A stretch of DNA of 64,000 nt from Branchipolynoe longqiensis (GCA_030323885.1 CM059192.1:68545890-68609889); one strand, 5' to 3'. Numbered from the stretch's first letter, positions 1 to 12,137 are shown. The notes: generated from the sequence alone by a model not told the origin. Numbers and translations: made by a program.

Positions 1-66
1 TCGACCCCACGACCTACCAGCACAGGAGACGGATGCTCTAACTCATTCGGCCATCCCGTCTGGTCC
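1..66 (-). repeat. SINE-A head fragment, cut by window start
   Basis: Reverse complement of the tRNA-like head (GGCCGAATGAGTTAGAGC) seen in copies at 31.8 and 38.9 kb. The body would lie before base 1. Confidence 0.7.
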
Positions 67-99
67 AGTGAATTGGCTTGATCCCAGGGGATAAGAATA

Positions 100-546
100 T
101 AGTGAAACTTCTCTAAATCGACCGACACTGGGACCGATGTCGCAGTTTCCGCCGCCCGCCAGTTTCCGCGGTATGCATCGCTTCATGCGTCAAAATCGAA
201 CAGCATCGTCACTAACCTTATAAATTTAATATAATATTTTTGGTAAAGATGTTTGCTATATGTGTACCAAGCAATTTGTTTCTAGGTAGTGTGGTTTTAG
301 AGATATTTCACTTTTCCTGTATGAAGATTGCTCACGGCCATTGACAATGCATTTGAGTGTAGGCGTACAGCGGAAACTGGCGGACGGCAGAAACTGCGAC
401 ACCGGCATATGGTGGTCCATTTAGGGGAGGTGGTCGGGTAAGAGAGTTACAATATGGTTGCATTGGTATTGTTGGGACCCAAATAAAGCAATCGATATAG
501 GGGAGTGGTCAATCTGTGCAGGTGGTCGGTTAGAGAGGATTTACTG
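100..546 (+). mobile_element. TIR-1 element split by a nested TIR-4 element
   Basis: The left piece (100-132) and right piece (about 407-546) together match intact TIR-1 copies at 11592 and 56679, including GGGACCCAAATAAAGC and the terminal TTACTG followed by TA. The first TIR bases have decayed. The inserted block is listed separately. Confidence 0.8.
133..405. mobile_element. TIR-4 element (CCGGTGT ends) inside TIR-1
   Basis: Arms near 133-180 and 362-405 are inverted copies (TGTCGCAGTTTC, then CGCCAGTTTCCGC). Between them lies one copy of the shared core module (CTAACCTTATAAATTTAAT ... TTTAGAGATATTTCAC ... GAAGATTGCTCACGGCC). It interrupts the TIR-1 element, so it is younger. Confidence 0.75.
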
Positions 547-608
547 TAATGAGTTGGGTTGCTGAGTGATTATCCACTCCACATGACTGCCACACCGCTA
601 TATACATA

Positions 609-796
609 CAGTAAAACCTCTCTAACAGACCCCCGCCACAGATCGACAACTCCCATGTATATCGATCGCTTTATTTGAGTCCCAAACGACCACCCCATAC
701 AATACCACTGCTACGCTAAAAAAACAACAAATAAACTCCCTAAACGAACCATTTAATGTCGGTGCCATGGTCGGTCGACTTAGAGAGGTGTTACTG
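609..796 (-). mobile_element. TIR-1 element, full length
   Basis: Begins CAGTAAAACCTCTCTAA and ends in the inverted TTAGAGAGGTGTTACTG, flanked by TA on both sides. Its interior is the reverse complement of the 11592 copy. CAGT ends with TA duplications suit the Tc1/mariner/pogo group. Confidence 0.85.
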
Positions 797-1274
797 TAGA
801 TCTAAATCGAGCATCGATGTCTATGTCGGTCACAATCGGCTTGGTTAGAGGCACACATTGCCCACAGTTATAAGTTGTTGGAGGTAACATGTACAACGCC
901 GTTATTTATAGACATATCTCGCGTTCGCTGCGGTTCTTGGCGTACTATCACGTACACTATCTGGTAATTACCATATTAGTTCTAGGTGTGCCAGGTGTGG
1001 CTTCTACACATTACCATACAGCCCATAATTCTTCCTGAAAATAGCCCCCGTTCTTCTAGGTTGCCGATTGTTTGTTTTTGTTTATTGTTTTATGTCCTAG
1101 CAACATCTAAGGTCATATCAGGACTGGGAGGTTGCTGATAGTTGTCGGCACAGGAGAACAAAAGGAACATATACCCCCTTTTTGCATAGGACGGCAATCA
1201 TTCTAAAACTGAGAATTACTATTTCATATATTATATATATTTCATATATTATATATATATATAAATAAATATAT
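797..1274. other. Non-coding stretch with a SINE-A tail fragment
   Basis: At 1071-1130 there is an inverted SINE-A tail (TTTTATGTCCTAGCAAC ... CATATCAGGAC). A TA-rich tract follows at 1220-1275. I see nothing else. Confidence 0.6.
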
Positions 1275-1588
1275 AAAAGCTGCATACTCAAAACCAAAAC
1301 ACTTACCTAGATCTGAGCTTACAATTACATATCCTGCTTAGATTCTGGTGTAGTTATTAAGTATCTGTCCCTGCATAGAAGGGGACTCCAATTTGATAGA
1401 ACTGTTCCTGCTGAAACCTATGGTGTCACAATTTTGGCATGCTAGCCCAAATTAATTTGGAATGCTTTCCTTTAAATATCTCCAAAGCTAGCCGTTTGAA
1501 AATAAAAATAAAGTAAATTATAATGATCAATCTAATGTATCTATCTCAGAAGATTGCAGAAACCCACAACCATCGGACTAGGCAACTT
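1275..1588 (-). mobile_element. TIR-2 element
   Basis: Runs from AAAGCTGCATACTC to CATCGGACTAGGCAACTT, the inverted ends seen in the 11810 and 22737 copies. The interior shares TTTAAATATCTCCAAAGC and AAGTAAATTATAATGATC with those copies. Confidence 0.7.
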
Positions 1589-2404
1589 CAATACCAGAGT
1601 ATTCTCCCCATAAAACAGCCATGTCTACAGTAGTTTTCTGCACATCTCCTTTAAATACATTTGTAACTTGAGCCATGACCTCTTATAGGGATATACGGTA
1701 AAGCACATATTATCTCAGTGCCGAGTTCTCAGACAGCTGATGTTTACCAATCAGTCAGCAAACATTGCTTCAGTTATGAGGGCAATACCACATTGCCACA
1801 GAACTCTCAAACGGCTCTTTACACAACAAACTAGGTCTAGCGTTAAATTTATATATTGCCTTCAATCCCCATTTCTTTTTGTTTGTTAAATTACCAGTGG
1901 CAGTATTAGACTGTTGTTACTGGAACTGAATAGGACAGGTTGTTTTAATCTTGAAGAGTATCAAGTATGTTTGTAGTTACTCCCGCAGCCCAGTTCATGA
2001 GACAGAGCTGTTTAAGAACCCATTATAAAAAGTGTCAGAAGACTGGGTCAAGGAAATGTCCACATCAATTCTTGACCTCACAAACAAAGCATATTCTTCA
2101 TACTTTTTTATATTCACCCACTACTTTTGAATTATAGAATAGATTAAATTTGTTTAGATTAATACACTTTAAAGGTCAAATCGAAAGCTGCCCATGGTCG
2201 CCATCCTGTCTTTTTACATTCTCTCCTATTTCATCAATTATGTCTCAATATAGATAAATACTGCGCGCTGGAACCACCCGCCTCACAGTTAATTCCTACT
2301 GAAGCAGTTCTTGCTCGAATTTAAGCAGTATTTCTGCCAAAATGAAGTATACATTTTCATGAGTTAAAAAAAAGAAAACCATGTAAAAGCAATGTAATTA
2401 TTCA
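1589..2404. other. Non-coding; partly shared with 14.4-14.7 kb
   Basis: No coding signal. Parts of 2080-2300 (ATATTCTTCATACTT ... CCATCCTGTCTTTTTACATTCTC ... CTGGAACCAC) are similar to 14455-14645, so this is an old dispersed repeat of unknown class. Confidence 0.5.
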
Positions 2405-2935
2405 TATTAATGCTGCATAGTGCAATGGCTTTGAGATTTCGCAATTTTAAAGATAAATATGAGGTTCATTGCTATAATCAATCTTACTTTAGTTTCAAAT
2501 AACCATTCTTATATAAATGGGTAATTTTGGAGATATTTTAATGAAACACAAGGCAAAATAATTTAGACGCAGATATAACAATTCTGATATATTTCAGCAG
2601 TGACAGGTTAGATTAAATTTACTTAATAATAATATACTCTTGTAAGCATAGTCCGATGGCTTTGAGTTTGTCACTTTTCTAGATAAATATAGTATTGTGA
2701 TTGTTATAATCTACCAAACTTCAGATTGAACTAACTAATTTTAAATAACTAACCTTTGAAATATTTTGATGTGCAAACATCCAAATTAATTTTTGCAAGC
2801 AGGTCAAGACCTAGACAAGATATTTTGATGTGCAAACATCCTAAATTAATTTGTGTAAGCACGTCAAGACCTAGACAAGATACGCTTCAACAGAAACAGG
2901 TTCTATTAAATTGATTCAATATTCTCTTTGCAGCA
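2405..2935 (+). repeat. Degenerate TIR-2 copies with a 60-bp tandem duplication
   Basis: Contains AGTCCGATGGCTTTGAG and GATAAATATAGTATTG, as in other TIR-2 elements. A unit of about 60 bp (ATATTTTGATGTGCAAAC ... GTCAAGACCTAGACAAG) is present twice at 2762-2881. Confidence 0.65.
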
Positions 2936-3329
2936 ACCAATGTTCCTGGTTCGAAGCCACGACCTTCCGCATGAGAAACCAGTCTGAGGGCATACCGATT
3001 CGACTGTCCGTCTAATCCCATGGTAGCAGGAGGATTATACAGGATATTGCTAGCTAAGAAAATGCCAGAAATGTGGGTTTGAGTCCCGCTCTTAGACTTA
3101 GCACAGTATCTCGCTTGTTCTTATCGCTCCCACAATGCAGCTACCGTGTCCAAGTTGTTTGTTTTGGTGTTTATTATTGATGGGTTATTTACCCTGTCCA
3201 TAACGAGTAAGTCAGACCGCGGCTTGTTTTCATCGCTGAACAGCAATAGTCCCAATTTGATAGCTGCCTTGTCATCTTAGCTGTTAGTGGCACATTAGAA
3301 GTTGGGGGGGGGGGGGGGGGGGGGGGGGT
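2936..3329. other. Non-coding, SINE-B scrap and a 25-G run
   Basis: GTGGGTTTGAGTCCCGCTCT at about 3071-3091 matches the B-box end of SINE-B. Bases 3304-3328 are 25 consecutive G. Confidence 0.55.
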
Positions 3330-3610
3330 TAAATGTACTGTATAGTTGGTGAATCTGCAGTGTGGTGTATAAATTGCATGTAAACATTAAATGAGTTATG
3401 GACATAAACCATCTTAAAAATACCAACACTGAACGATTCCCAAAGGGATGAATGTAGCAGGCTGCACTAACCTCATAGGCATGGCGGCATATGCACGGGT
3501 AGACGAATGTAGATTAATTGAATCAGAGAGCCTAGCTGGTTTAATGGTTGGGACACACGTCTGGGAATGGTAGAAATCTGCGTTTGAGTGGCACTCTAGA
3601 CATCTTCCCG
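3330..3610 (+). repeat. SINE-B, degenerate copy
   Basis: Has CTGTATAGTTGGTGAATC, GGCTGCACTAACCTC and GAGCCTAGCTGGTTTAATGG, in register with the better copies at 8419 and 8777. The B box has decayed to TGCGTTTGAGTGGC. Confidence 0.6.
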
Positions 3611-5290
3611 TTTTATTGCAACACCCAGGCGAGATTAGCATCACGATACAATTCTGAAACCATATGCAAGCCAGAGAGGCATATGAGGGCACAGAGCTTA
3701 TGGATAACCTTAGCCAACATAGAATTTTTTATATCAAATCCGGGTAGTAGAGTAACTTTTCTTCCCACTTGCCCAATTTTCTACTTTCCCGAGTGGCAAA
3801 ACTACTTGCCCAAGCCAGCCAATTGAAACTGAAATCTGCTACTGCAGATCAGAAAAAACCTGCCCGACTGAGTAAACTAGGTGCCCCAGGCAGTCCTTAT
3901 TATCGTACCATGTTTGAAATAACGGATACCCGACAACGATATAACAATTAACATGCTAATACGTAAAGGGGCTATATCATGACCAAAACAACTTAATTAC
4001 TAATATCAGGAATAAATATTACTAGTTGTGATTTGCATAGCTCAAAGCTATGATATAAAAGTTATTTAGGGCACAACCTGTCGGCAAAGAGTGAGGATCT
4101 CTGTGGTCAAGCTGTATCTATAGAGGGAGTGCATGTGACCTCATCACTCAGCGGCCAGCCATCTTGGATTACGAGCACCCTCACATGCCATGTTGTGAAT
4201 GCATGCAAATGCAGTAAAACAGAGTTTTCTTGTGTTCTGGGAGGTTCTGGGCAGTTTACATCCAATGTGTTTACTTACAGCACTTTAGGAACAATTTCTG
4301 AGGCCAAACTGTTCAAAACAGTGACAAATAAACCAACAAACAGTAAATAAGCATAGAGTAGGCAGTTGCAAGCCAGTATGTAATCCAATATGGCCATCGA
4401 AAGTTGTCTCTATTATTAGTATTAGTATCATTCAGGCATATTATAAACTTGGACGGTATTGTAAAATCTATTATCGCTATAAAATTTGAAGGTTTTTGAA
4501 TGTCCAAAAACCTTTTTAACTTCCAAAGTCAATATTTCCTTCCATGTGACAGGCTAGCAATAATAGATGGCTGATTATAATATTAAACCAGCCAGCTATC
4601 GACTCATTGCACATAACTTACAAGTTTTACCTGTACAACTATAGTAATAGGAACTCAGAAGGATGTCTCGGTAAATCTGTCTTGTCACAGTGAGTCTTTT
4701 CAAGTATTAAATTGTTATTTATTAAAGGAAGAAATAGAATCCTACGTGTACGACGAGTACGAGAGCGTAACAAATCAAAATAGTAAATGCCAAAATGGCA
4801 TTAACTTCCTGAATCCTCAGGCTACTGTAATACGAGGGTGAATCTTTTAATGTATCATTGTATGGCGATAAAATTGTAGATGAACTCAGAACTCTTACTT
4901 ACAACAGTGTCACGTGTGTACATTCTATAGAGTCAACGTTGCCAGTTCTTAAACTGCCAATTCGATTTGGCAATACAAGAAAGTAGTATTGGTCCTTCAG
5001 GAATATGTGTACTGCTGTCCAATAATTATATTATCATATTATCTACCAGCTGGAATATTTCAACAGCTACTGACTGAGCTAGTTTCAGTAGTTCACTGTT
5101 CTGCCACTCTGGTCTAGCTTGAAGTTGAGCGGAAGGCGTACTTTAAAAACCAGGTTTCTTACTTACTGTAAGTTACACTTAGTTACACTACATACATTTT
5201 GACTTACAGATCAAAAGCAAACCCCTTTCCAGTGATAAACAAATATTGATAAACAACCACAGTTGAAATAAAGTATAAATTTACCAGCAG
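3611..5290. other. Non-coding, no recognised element
   Basis: AT-rich sequence with only short chance reading frames. I see no gene, RNA or clear repeat here. Confidence 0.5.
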
Positions 5291-5293
5291 CCT

Positions 5294-5758
5294 ATGTACA
5301 CCATTGTGAATGTTATTGTGACACTGACAGTCCCTCCCTCCTGTCGTTTCCTGACAGCAGCGAATGACAGCAGAAATCCGAAAGGCCGGGCGGTCCCCGC
5401 CGACTCCGCCCGCGCACACTTCTCTGAGATAATGTTCGGGGATGAATCCTTAGGGCTCCATGTTGTTCTCCAACTGTTTTTTCCGGAGCAGGAAAGCCTC
5501 TCCCACCGCCCCTGTTTTGGGGTTGGGTCTGGTTCCTACGGGTGCCCCCTGTGGTGTCGGCTGACCGGGATAGAGTGCGCTTGTGCGGGGAGAACACACG
5601 GCTGTCAGCGGAGCGGCCACGAACTAGGTCAACACTACGTCACGCCAAACGCCGCCGGGCGCGTTCACAAACTCTGCCCAGCCGATTCGGCGGACCGTGT
5701 TCGGAAACGCCTTTCACCTGATGTGGCGGTTACTCGCAGTAGATATATTATTTTGTAA
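5294..5758. promoter_or_regulatory. GC-rich, CpG-rich island of unknown role
   Basis: About 450 bp with many CG dinucleotides and GC-box-like blocks (GGGCGG, CCGCCGACTCCGCCC), sharply set off from AT-rich flanks. Long frames are open on both strands, but none is recognisable and no splice site clearly fits. It could be a promoter, a first exon or a single-copy island. It abuts a TIR-8 element. Confidence 0.35.
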
Positions 5759-5763
5759 TCTAT

Positions 5764-6326
5764 AGCCGTGTTTACACGGGAAATTGTGAAGCGATTTAGG
5801 CAAATCGATTTATATGAAGCGATGTAGTGGCGCGTTTACACGAGCGAGTTTGAAAGTGTGTCGCCAACCGGGAACCAGCAGCCTTAGTGTTGCGCCTGTA
5901 GCCGGCAAGCACTGCTATTTGTTTAGTTTACACACGTCGATTCGACGCAGAGGTAGCTGCTATGTTAATATCGCTTGGAATTTAAGGTTAATTTAATTAA
6001 ATTTCATTATTTGAGTCTGTAATTCTGTTAAATATGATCGCATTCACTAGATTTTGGCCTAATCGGGCCCTAACACTGCCGGGCACCAGCGATTAGTTAC
6101 TGCTGATCCTGTAGCCGGCAAGCACTACTATTTTATACTATCGGCGCCCAGGAACCAGCTGAATCGATTCATATAAACTACCTCGCGACGTGGTTTATAT
6201 GAAGCGAACTATATGAGGCGAATCAGCCCTAATCCGCCTCAGCGGAGCATTTACACGGCAAATGTGAGGCGAACTAGGCAAGGCGATTTATATGAAGCGA
6301 TTTAACTCTCCCATGTAAACACGGCT
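5764..6326. mobile_element. TIR-8 element (AGCCGTGTTTACAC ends)
   Basis: Ends TAGCCGTGTTTACACGG and CCATGTAAACACGGCT are inverted. The interior repeats variants of GAAGCGATTTA and GGCGAA, partly self-complementary. A 120-bp internal stretch (TTAATATCGCTTGGAATTT ... TAATTCTGTTAAATATGA) also occurs at 58.1 kb. Confidence 0.7.
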
Positions 6327-7260
6327 TTACGCTCTAAATTAAAACTAGTAAAAGTATGATCGCAACTCACCCATATGCTTCCTTCGGGATTACGTATATT
6401 AAAAGTTGAATGATGCAACTCATCCTCAGAATGAGAAGAGCTCTTCTGGTCTGACTGACTATTCACTGCTATCCTTTGGATGAATTAAGTAGAAATAATG
6501 CAAAACTATGAATGATTCACCACAAGAAGAAATTTACAATTAAATATAATATGAATAAGCAATGCTTAGGACTGACCCCCCGATATAACTACAGCAAAGT
6601 ATTTGATTATTGCACGTGTATTTTTTTACTCCATTCGCAGTGATCGATTTGAAATTCTAGCAACGACGCGGGTGACCCGAATCGCGGTTGTGATAATCGA
6701 ATACGGCCGTTGTTTCCATGGAATAAACTATTAATATTGTATTTGTGCATCCATGTTTATGCCAAATTGTTCTTTATTTCTTTTAATTTTGAATAAAATT
6801 GTTATGGCGTTAAGCCAATCGCCGTTGTCCACCCTGTTTGGTGTGTAGCTAAGCTCGACAAGCGATTTCCGTTTGCTGGATTTTGATTATTCTGTTATTC
6901 AACACGAGTTTACAAATGGCGGCACCCATACAGGGCTATTTCCGTTTCCGTTTGCTGGATTTTGGTGATTTCATTTGCCACCTCTATGAATACAAAGGTA
7001 TTGTTTATGCATATATGTACACATGTTAGTCCTTAGCCTCCCCTTGGGTGGGTCGGTATAATATCGTGCATCAAATGGTAAAGTACTCGAAAACGTGCAC
7101 CCTCGTCCTACCGTATCAATTTTTATGATACTTTTCAACCATCATTACCATGAACATATTTGTTTAATTGGTTAGTATATCAGTTGATACTAATAGTGAC
7201 TAGGTATACTTCCATGGACTGATACATCAATACATCCACTGCTAACAACAGCAAAACAAA
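6327..7260. other. Non-coding with a TIR-3 end fragment
   Basis: At 6610-6715 there is one end of a TIR-3 element in inverted orientation (GATTTGAAATTCTAGCAAC ... GATAATCGAATACGGCC). A local duplication of TTTCCGTTTGCTGGATTTT lies at 6868 and 6945. Nothing else is seen. Confidence 0.55.
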
Positions 7261-7261
7261 C

Positions 7262-7460
7262 GGTGCGACTGGTTAGCTCGCTGTCAGGATAATGTGACTG
7301 AGTGGGATATCGGGTCATGGTGCTGGCGGCCTAATTTCCCAGTGGGGCAGCACTAGAAAATCGCCATGAGTGCGTACTGTCACAAGTCGGTGTCCGTCCT
7401 GATATAACCCTAGATGTTGCTAGGACGTAAAACAACAACAAACAAACAAAACAAACAATT
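7262..7460 (+). repeat. SINE-A, 5'-truncated
   Basis: Starts in the body at GACTGGTTAGCTCGCTG and runs to the tail GTTGCTAGGACGTAAAAC plus an A/C-rich AACAAACAAAC end. Confidence 0.85.
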
Positions 7461-8126
7461 AATACGGTGCATTGTATACCAAGGAGTACTTAGAAAGGTG
7501 TTTTGTGTGTTTTTTCTTACTATTCTTCGCAGTGAAGTCAACCTACCATTCAATCAATTCCATAGCATTCACCATAACACAACCATATTAGCATGCGGGA
7601 TCAGATACCCCGAGGTCTTTTCTTGTTTCTATGACAAACAACTGTCAGTAAAGTGGATGCTTTGAATGTGACTAAAGTTGTGAGTCCCCGGAAAGACTTC
7701 AGTCTGTTTATGGTGGCGCCACCTAATGTGCAAACCCCAGACTAAACCAGAGACCATGTCACGCACCTGGACTAACTGGATCTAAAGGGGAAAATCTATT
7801 ATACTTTATGCATGCTGCCTGTCCATCCAGGAATACAAATTTAAAAAAACAAAACAAACAACAACAAAAAGGGCATTTCTGTGAATGAAATCGGCTTACC
7901 AACAGTCATCGACATTATTTCCACAATGAACTAACAGTTCCACAAGTCAAATAAAGGAAATATATGGTAGGCCTACGTAGCTGCATTGTATGCCCAAATG
8001 AATAAATATTCAATGTTTCCATTAGATTAATAATGAATATATGATGCGAGCCATATTGAAAAGATTACTGCTAGGCCAAGGACCGCTCCTCCCACCCCCA
8101 CCCGCCTGTCACGTCTTAAAAAAAAA
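7461..8126. other. Non-coding, no recognised element
   Basis: AT-rich; short frames only. I see no repeat signature or gene. Confidence 0.45.
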
Positions 8127-8169
8127 CACCCAAAAAGCACAATAATACTATTATTGTGCTTTTTGGGTG
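8127..8169. repeat. Perfect 20-bp inverted repeat (hairpin)
   Basis: Arms CACCCAAAAAGCACAATAAT and ATTATTGTGCTTTTTGGGTG are exact complements separated by three bases. It is preceded by an A run. Confidence 0.9.
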
Positions 8170-8418
8170 GCTATTATTAATAGTATAACTTCACCCACTA
8201 AGCCATATAGGTTTAGTTAATAACAATTTATTTGATTATTACGAACGCTGTCTTATATCGCCACATTTCCAAAAATCGAACTGTTTTTTTTTTAAACACA
8301 GTAATTCAAAACGTCACAAATTTCAGGATTGTGAAAGCGGTTCGGACATGCAGCACAATACCACAGGAGAATATCAGGATATCCACCAGTTGGTCATTTT
8401 ACTGTTATATATATTGTA

Positions 8419-8950
8419 GTGGTCTGCACTGACCTCTCAGGCAAGGAGCCGCATAGACCGGTAGGCATGGGTAGTATGGTGATATCAGGGAGCCTAAGTG
8501 ATGTAATGGTTAGCACATTGGCCCGGAGTGCAAAGAGATGTGGGTTCGAGTCTAGGTGCAATAATTCCCATTTTAATCACCCCCACGGCACTGGTGCCAT
8601 GACCAGGATAGTGTACAAGCTACGCGCTGTATAGTTGTTGAATCTACTCTGTGTATGTATATATGTAAGTGCATTGCCTGTATGTATGTAATTGTAAGCA
8701 ATATATGTAAGTGCATTGCCTGTATGTATGTAATTGTAAGCATTAAAAGACTTACAATTCCAGGGGGACGAGTGTAATGGTCTGCACTGACCTCTCAGGT
8801 AAGGAGCCGCATAGACAGGTTGGCGTGGGTAGTATGGTGATATCAGGGAGCCTAGGTGGTGTAATGGTTAGCACATTGGCCCAGAGTGCAAAGAGATGTG
8901 GGTTCGAGTCCCGCTCTACGCGCAATATTTCCCATTTTCATCACCCCCAC
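8419..8950 (+). repeat. SINE-B, two head-to-tail copies (358-bp period)
   Basis: Each copy starts GGTCTGCACTGACCTCTCAG and carries A-box-like TGTAATGGTTAGCACA and B-box GGGTTCGAGTC. Copy 1 (8419-8776) keeps the full 3' part, with ATGTAAGTGCATTGCCTG itself duplicated at 8662 and 8704. Copy 2 stops after the CACCCCCACGAC block at about 8950. Confidence 0.85.
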
Positions 8951-9985
8951 GACAATATCATATATATATATATATGCCACACACATCTGATAAATTGTGT
9001 GTGAATTGGATTATGGATCCGGCTGCTGAGATTCTATGGAGGTGCAGAGGAGAGAAGGTGTTGGGTGGGTGGGTGGGAGGGAGGGGGGGGGGGTCTACCA
9101 AAACGTCCACCTCTTGAGTTGAGTAACCTTCTACAGACTACAGCTCACATCGACTCACACTCACAATCTGCTCACTAACCCATGGTGAACAAACAAACGG
9201 CTCTCAACCTGTTTATATATGGGTCATTCTCAGAAACTGTGTACCACATTTTTGTTTTCCATGTAATAGGTATGCGCGCATCGCGGTGTTTTCCGACTTT
9301 CGCTCAGGCGGAAATCGCGATTACCAGGCGGAACGGCATGGCACCCACTGTGTCGTGGCATTTGTTACTTTTTGCTTTGCTGTGGGAACACTTTTTAAGC
9401 CCAATTTTTAAGCACAAATCTTTTGAATCTGTCAAATAGAATTTAAATCTAAATTGCTCTGAATTTGTGTTTTTTTCATTCATCTAAATCTCTTTGTTTG
9501 CTTTCTCTCTTGGTATAATCTCTCTTTCTATCGTACACTCTGCGATCCGGTTAAATTCCTCACAATATATGCAGGACTTTTTTTGTGTGCGTTGGTCTAC
9601 AACAGTTAATTGCCTTGACTACACATGGAATAAAAACAACCCACATTCAGTGCAAAGAAGTAGTGACTTTGAGTATGTTTATGAAAAATCTTCACACTAC
9701 AGCCGACAAAAGCGAGCTAAATCGTGTAAACTTGTAGTGAAGCAGGTCCGTGAGCACCTCCCGAGTCGTATTAAAAAAAAAAACTTTTTAAAAGGAAGTA
9801 AGTAGTAGCAGCAGTAGATACTAACGATTCCTCTACTATCATATATATCTACTACCTCAACTATATTGCTGCCTACACTACCAACTGCTCCCACAACAAC
9901 TGTTCAAATATACCACCTTCCTATAACATACGACTGTTCATACATCAATTGCTACAATATACCTACTTCCTAAATGTACAACTAA
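8951..9985. other. Non-coding, with a GGGT-rich tract
   Basis: A TA run at 8957-8975 and a G-rich GGTGGGTGGGTGGGAGG tract at about 9064-9095. CTCAGAAACTG-GTACCAC at about 9228 recurs at about 50137. The 103-codon open frame from 9494 is not recognisable and I do not call it a gene. Confidence 0.45.
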
Positions 9986-9989
9986 AATA

Positions 9990-10265
9990 TAACAGTGCGC
10001 ACTCATGGCGATTTTATAGTGCTGTCTCACTGGGAAACCAGGGCACCGGGACCATGACCATGACCTGGTATCCCACTCAGTCACATTATCCTGACACTGA
10101 GCACACCAGTCCTTGCCCTGTCCTAATAATGCCGAGCGCCTGGCTAGGAAGTGACAAGCACCAATTTTCAAGTCATCGATTTGACTCGACCATGATTCGA
10201 ACCCACGAACCTACGATCTACCAGCACGGGAGACGGACGCTCCAACTCATTTGGCCACCTATTTG
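9990..10265 (-). repeat. SINE-A, nearly full length, tail lost
   Basis: Inverted body (TTTTATAGTGCTGTCTC ... CAGTCACATTATCCTGAC) and head with duplicated B-box-like GATTCGAACCCACGAACC, ending in the A-box region CATTTGGCCACC. Confidence 0.85.
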
Positions 10266-10683
10266 CCTAGAATGCACAACTACTAGAATATATACATACA
10301 GTTCAAACACTGACTGCTAACACTATACTACTACTAGTAGTAGTTTTAGTATTACTGCCCATTCTACGCATGGCTAGTAATACTATTAGCTACTTCCTAC
10401 TAGTAAATACAATAATTACTATTGATACTAATGATAAATATTACTAACAAAACGGCTAGTAACCCTATTATCGCTAGGAATAGCTAACAACTACTACAAA
10501 TATTATACTAATACGAATTCATACTTCTGCTATACTTAAGCGAAATGACAAATTAAAAAATTGGTGATCGTCCCCGCCGGTGCCTGAAAAATCGCCCAGC
10601 CCTGATCTTTTTTTTTAAACTGTTAAAAATGTGTTGGGCTAGCAGAAATTCAACTTTCGTAATCACACAAATCTGTGCAACAT
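10266..10683. other. Non-coding, TA/CTA-rich
   Basis: Simple CTA/TAG-rich sequence (CTACTACTAGTAGTAG at about 10330) with no gene or element recognised. Confidence 0.5.
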
Positions 10684-10685
10684 AA

Positions 10686-11238
10686 GGCATGGTCACACCT
10701 GGGCGTTAAGTCGCCTCATCTAGTGCACCTAATCTAAGTCGGCTCACATCGGCAGTGTGGACGCGACGCTGAAGCGAATTAGGGTTAGTTCGCCTCATCT
10801 AGTTCGCTTCAAGTAAACCACATCGCAAGGTAGTCCAGATGAACCGCACTAGCTTAAGTCGGCCCACCTTGCTTGTGTGGACGGTAGAGGTTTACTTGAA
10901 GCGGATTAAGCACGTCACACTATATAATATAATTTGGTCTATGAACCGGCTAGAGGTGCACAGATATTTTTTTCATCATTTATTTTTAGCGTTTCACTGA
11001 CCAGCAGAAGTTTTGACCGTTCCAAAACAATACGATTCAGTCGAAACAGATCTAGGTCGAACCCACACTCTCTCGTGCCGATGTTGACTAACCGAAACTG
11101 GCGCTGGTTAGTATGGACTTGCTCATGCGCAGATATCATTTTCCACCTTAAACCGCTCCGTGTGTGGACACGACACTAATTCGCCTCATCTAGTTCACCT
11201 TATCTAGTTCGGCCTAAAGTTGTGGGTGTGAACACGGC
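10686..11238. mobile_element. TIR-8-like element (GTCACACC / GGTGTGAACACGGCT ends)
   Basis: Inverted ends ATGGTCACACCTGGGCG and GTGGGTGTGAACACGGCT. Internal motifs CGCCTCATCTAGT and GTGTGGACG recur in both orientations, giving an overall self-complementary layout like the 5764 element. Confidence 0.6.
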
Positions 11239-11590
11239 TATAGATTAAGCAGTTTGGCATTCTTTTGTCAAATACCCTGAATGCATCGAATTCCTGTTTT
11301 ATCAGCAAGAGGCTGCATGAAAATACCTCATTTGTTACAATGATAGTCGGGTATTAATTACATCGACGTCATACAACAGAAAAAAACAACCCCAAAAAAC
11401 CTGCTCGCCCGACCCTGATTTGTGTGATCAAAAGTAGGATCGCCAACTTTTAAATATTTTATTTGGCCTTATTCAATTATAGACGACAACTATCCACTAC
11501 TGCAATACCATACTACAACTACCATTATTAATGGCCACCATTACCATGACTACTAAACGAATTCGCACACTAATAGGTAAAATTGCAAGT
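11239..11590. other. Non-coding, no recognised element
   Basis: AT-rich spacer before a TIR-1 element. No feature seen. Confidence 0.45.
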
Positions 11591-11591
11591 A

Positions 11592-11772
11592 CAGTAAAAC
11601 CTCTCTAAATCGACCGACTATGGGACCGACTTTAAGTGGTCCATTTAGGGAGGAGGTCGGTTTAGAGAGGTAAAATATCCTTACAATGGTATTATTGTTG
11701 GGATCCAAATAAAGCGATCGATATAGGGAAGTGGTCGATCTGTGGAGGGGTCGGTATAGAGAGGTGTTACTG
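11592..11772 (+). mobile_element. TIR-1 element, intact reference copy
   Basis: CAGTAAAACCTCTCTAAATC at the left end and GGTATAGAGAGGTGTTACTG at the right, flanked by TA. The interior has two matching arms (AAGTGGTCCATTTAGGGAG and GGAAGTGGTCGATCTG). It contains no coding capacity. Confidence 0.9.
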
Positions 11773-11809
11773 TATAGCATAGTGGGTGTGTTGTAGGCGT
11801 CTTAGCTTA

Positions 11810-12137
11810 AAGTTGCATAGTCCGATGGTTTTGATTTTCTGTCATTTTTCTGAGATAAATATACTAAATTGATCATTATAACCTACCATACTTTAGTCTG
11901 AAGTAACTTTTATTTTCAATGGCTAACTTATGGGATATTTGAAGTGCAAACATGTAAGATTAGTTTAGGCAAACATGCTTCTTCAGTAACAGGTACTATT
12001 GAATTGGCTTGGTATTCCCTACTATGTGGCAACAAAGGCTTAATAAGTGAACCAGTATCTATAAAATATGTAGAATCAATTCTAGATAATTGTTTTGTTT
12101 TTGAAAATGTGATGCTTGATCGGACTGTGCAGCTTTA
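11810..12137 (+). mobile_element. TIR-2 element, intact reference copy
   Basis: AAAGTTGCATAGTCCGATGG at the left is inverted as GATCGGACTGTGCAGCTTTAAA at the right (arms written in part). It is 328 bp, AT-rich and non-coding. Confidence 0.8.

Noticed and set aside
8830..8915. Functional tRNA gene
   Set aside because: A and B boxes are present but there is no cloverleaf with a proper anticodon arm, and the sequence continues into a SINE body shared with a second copy.
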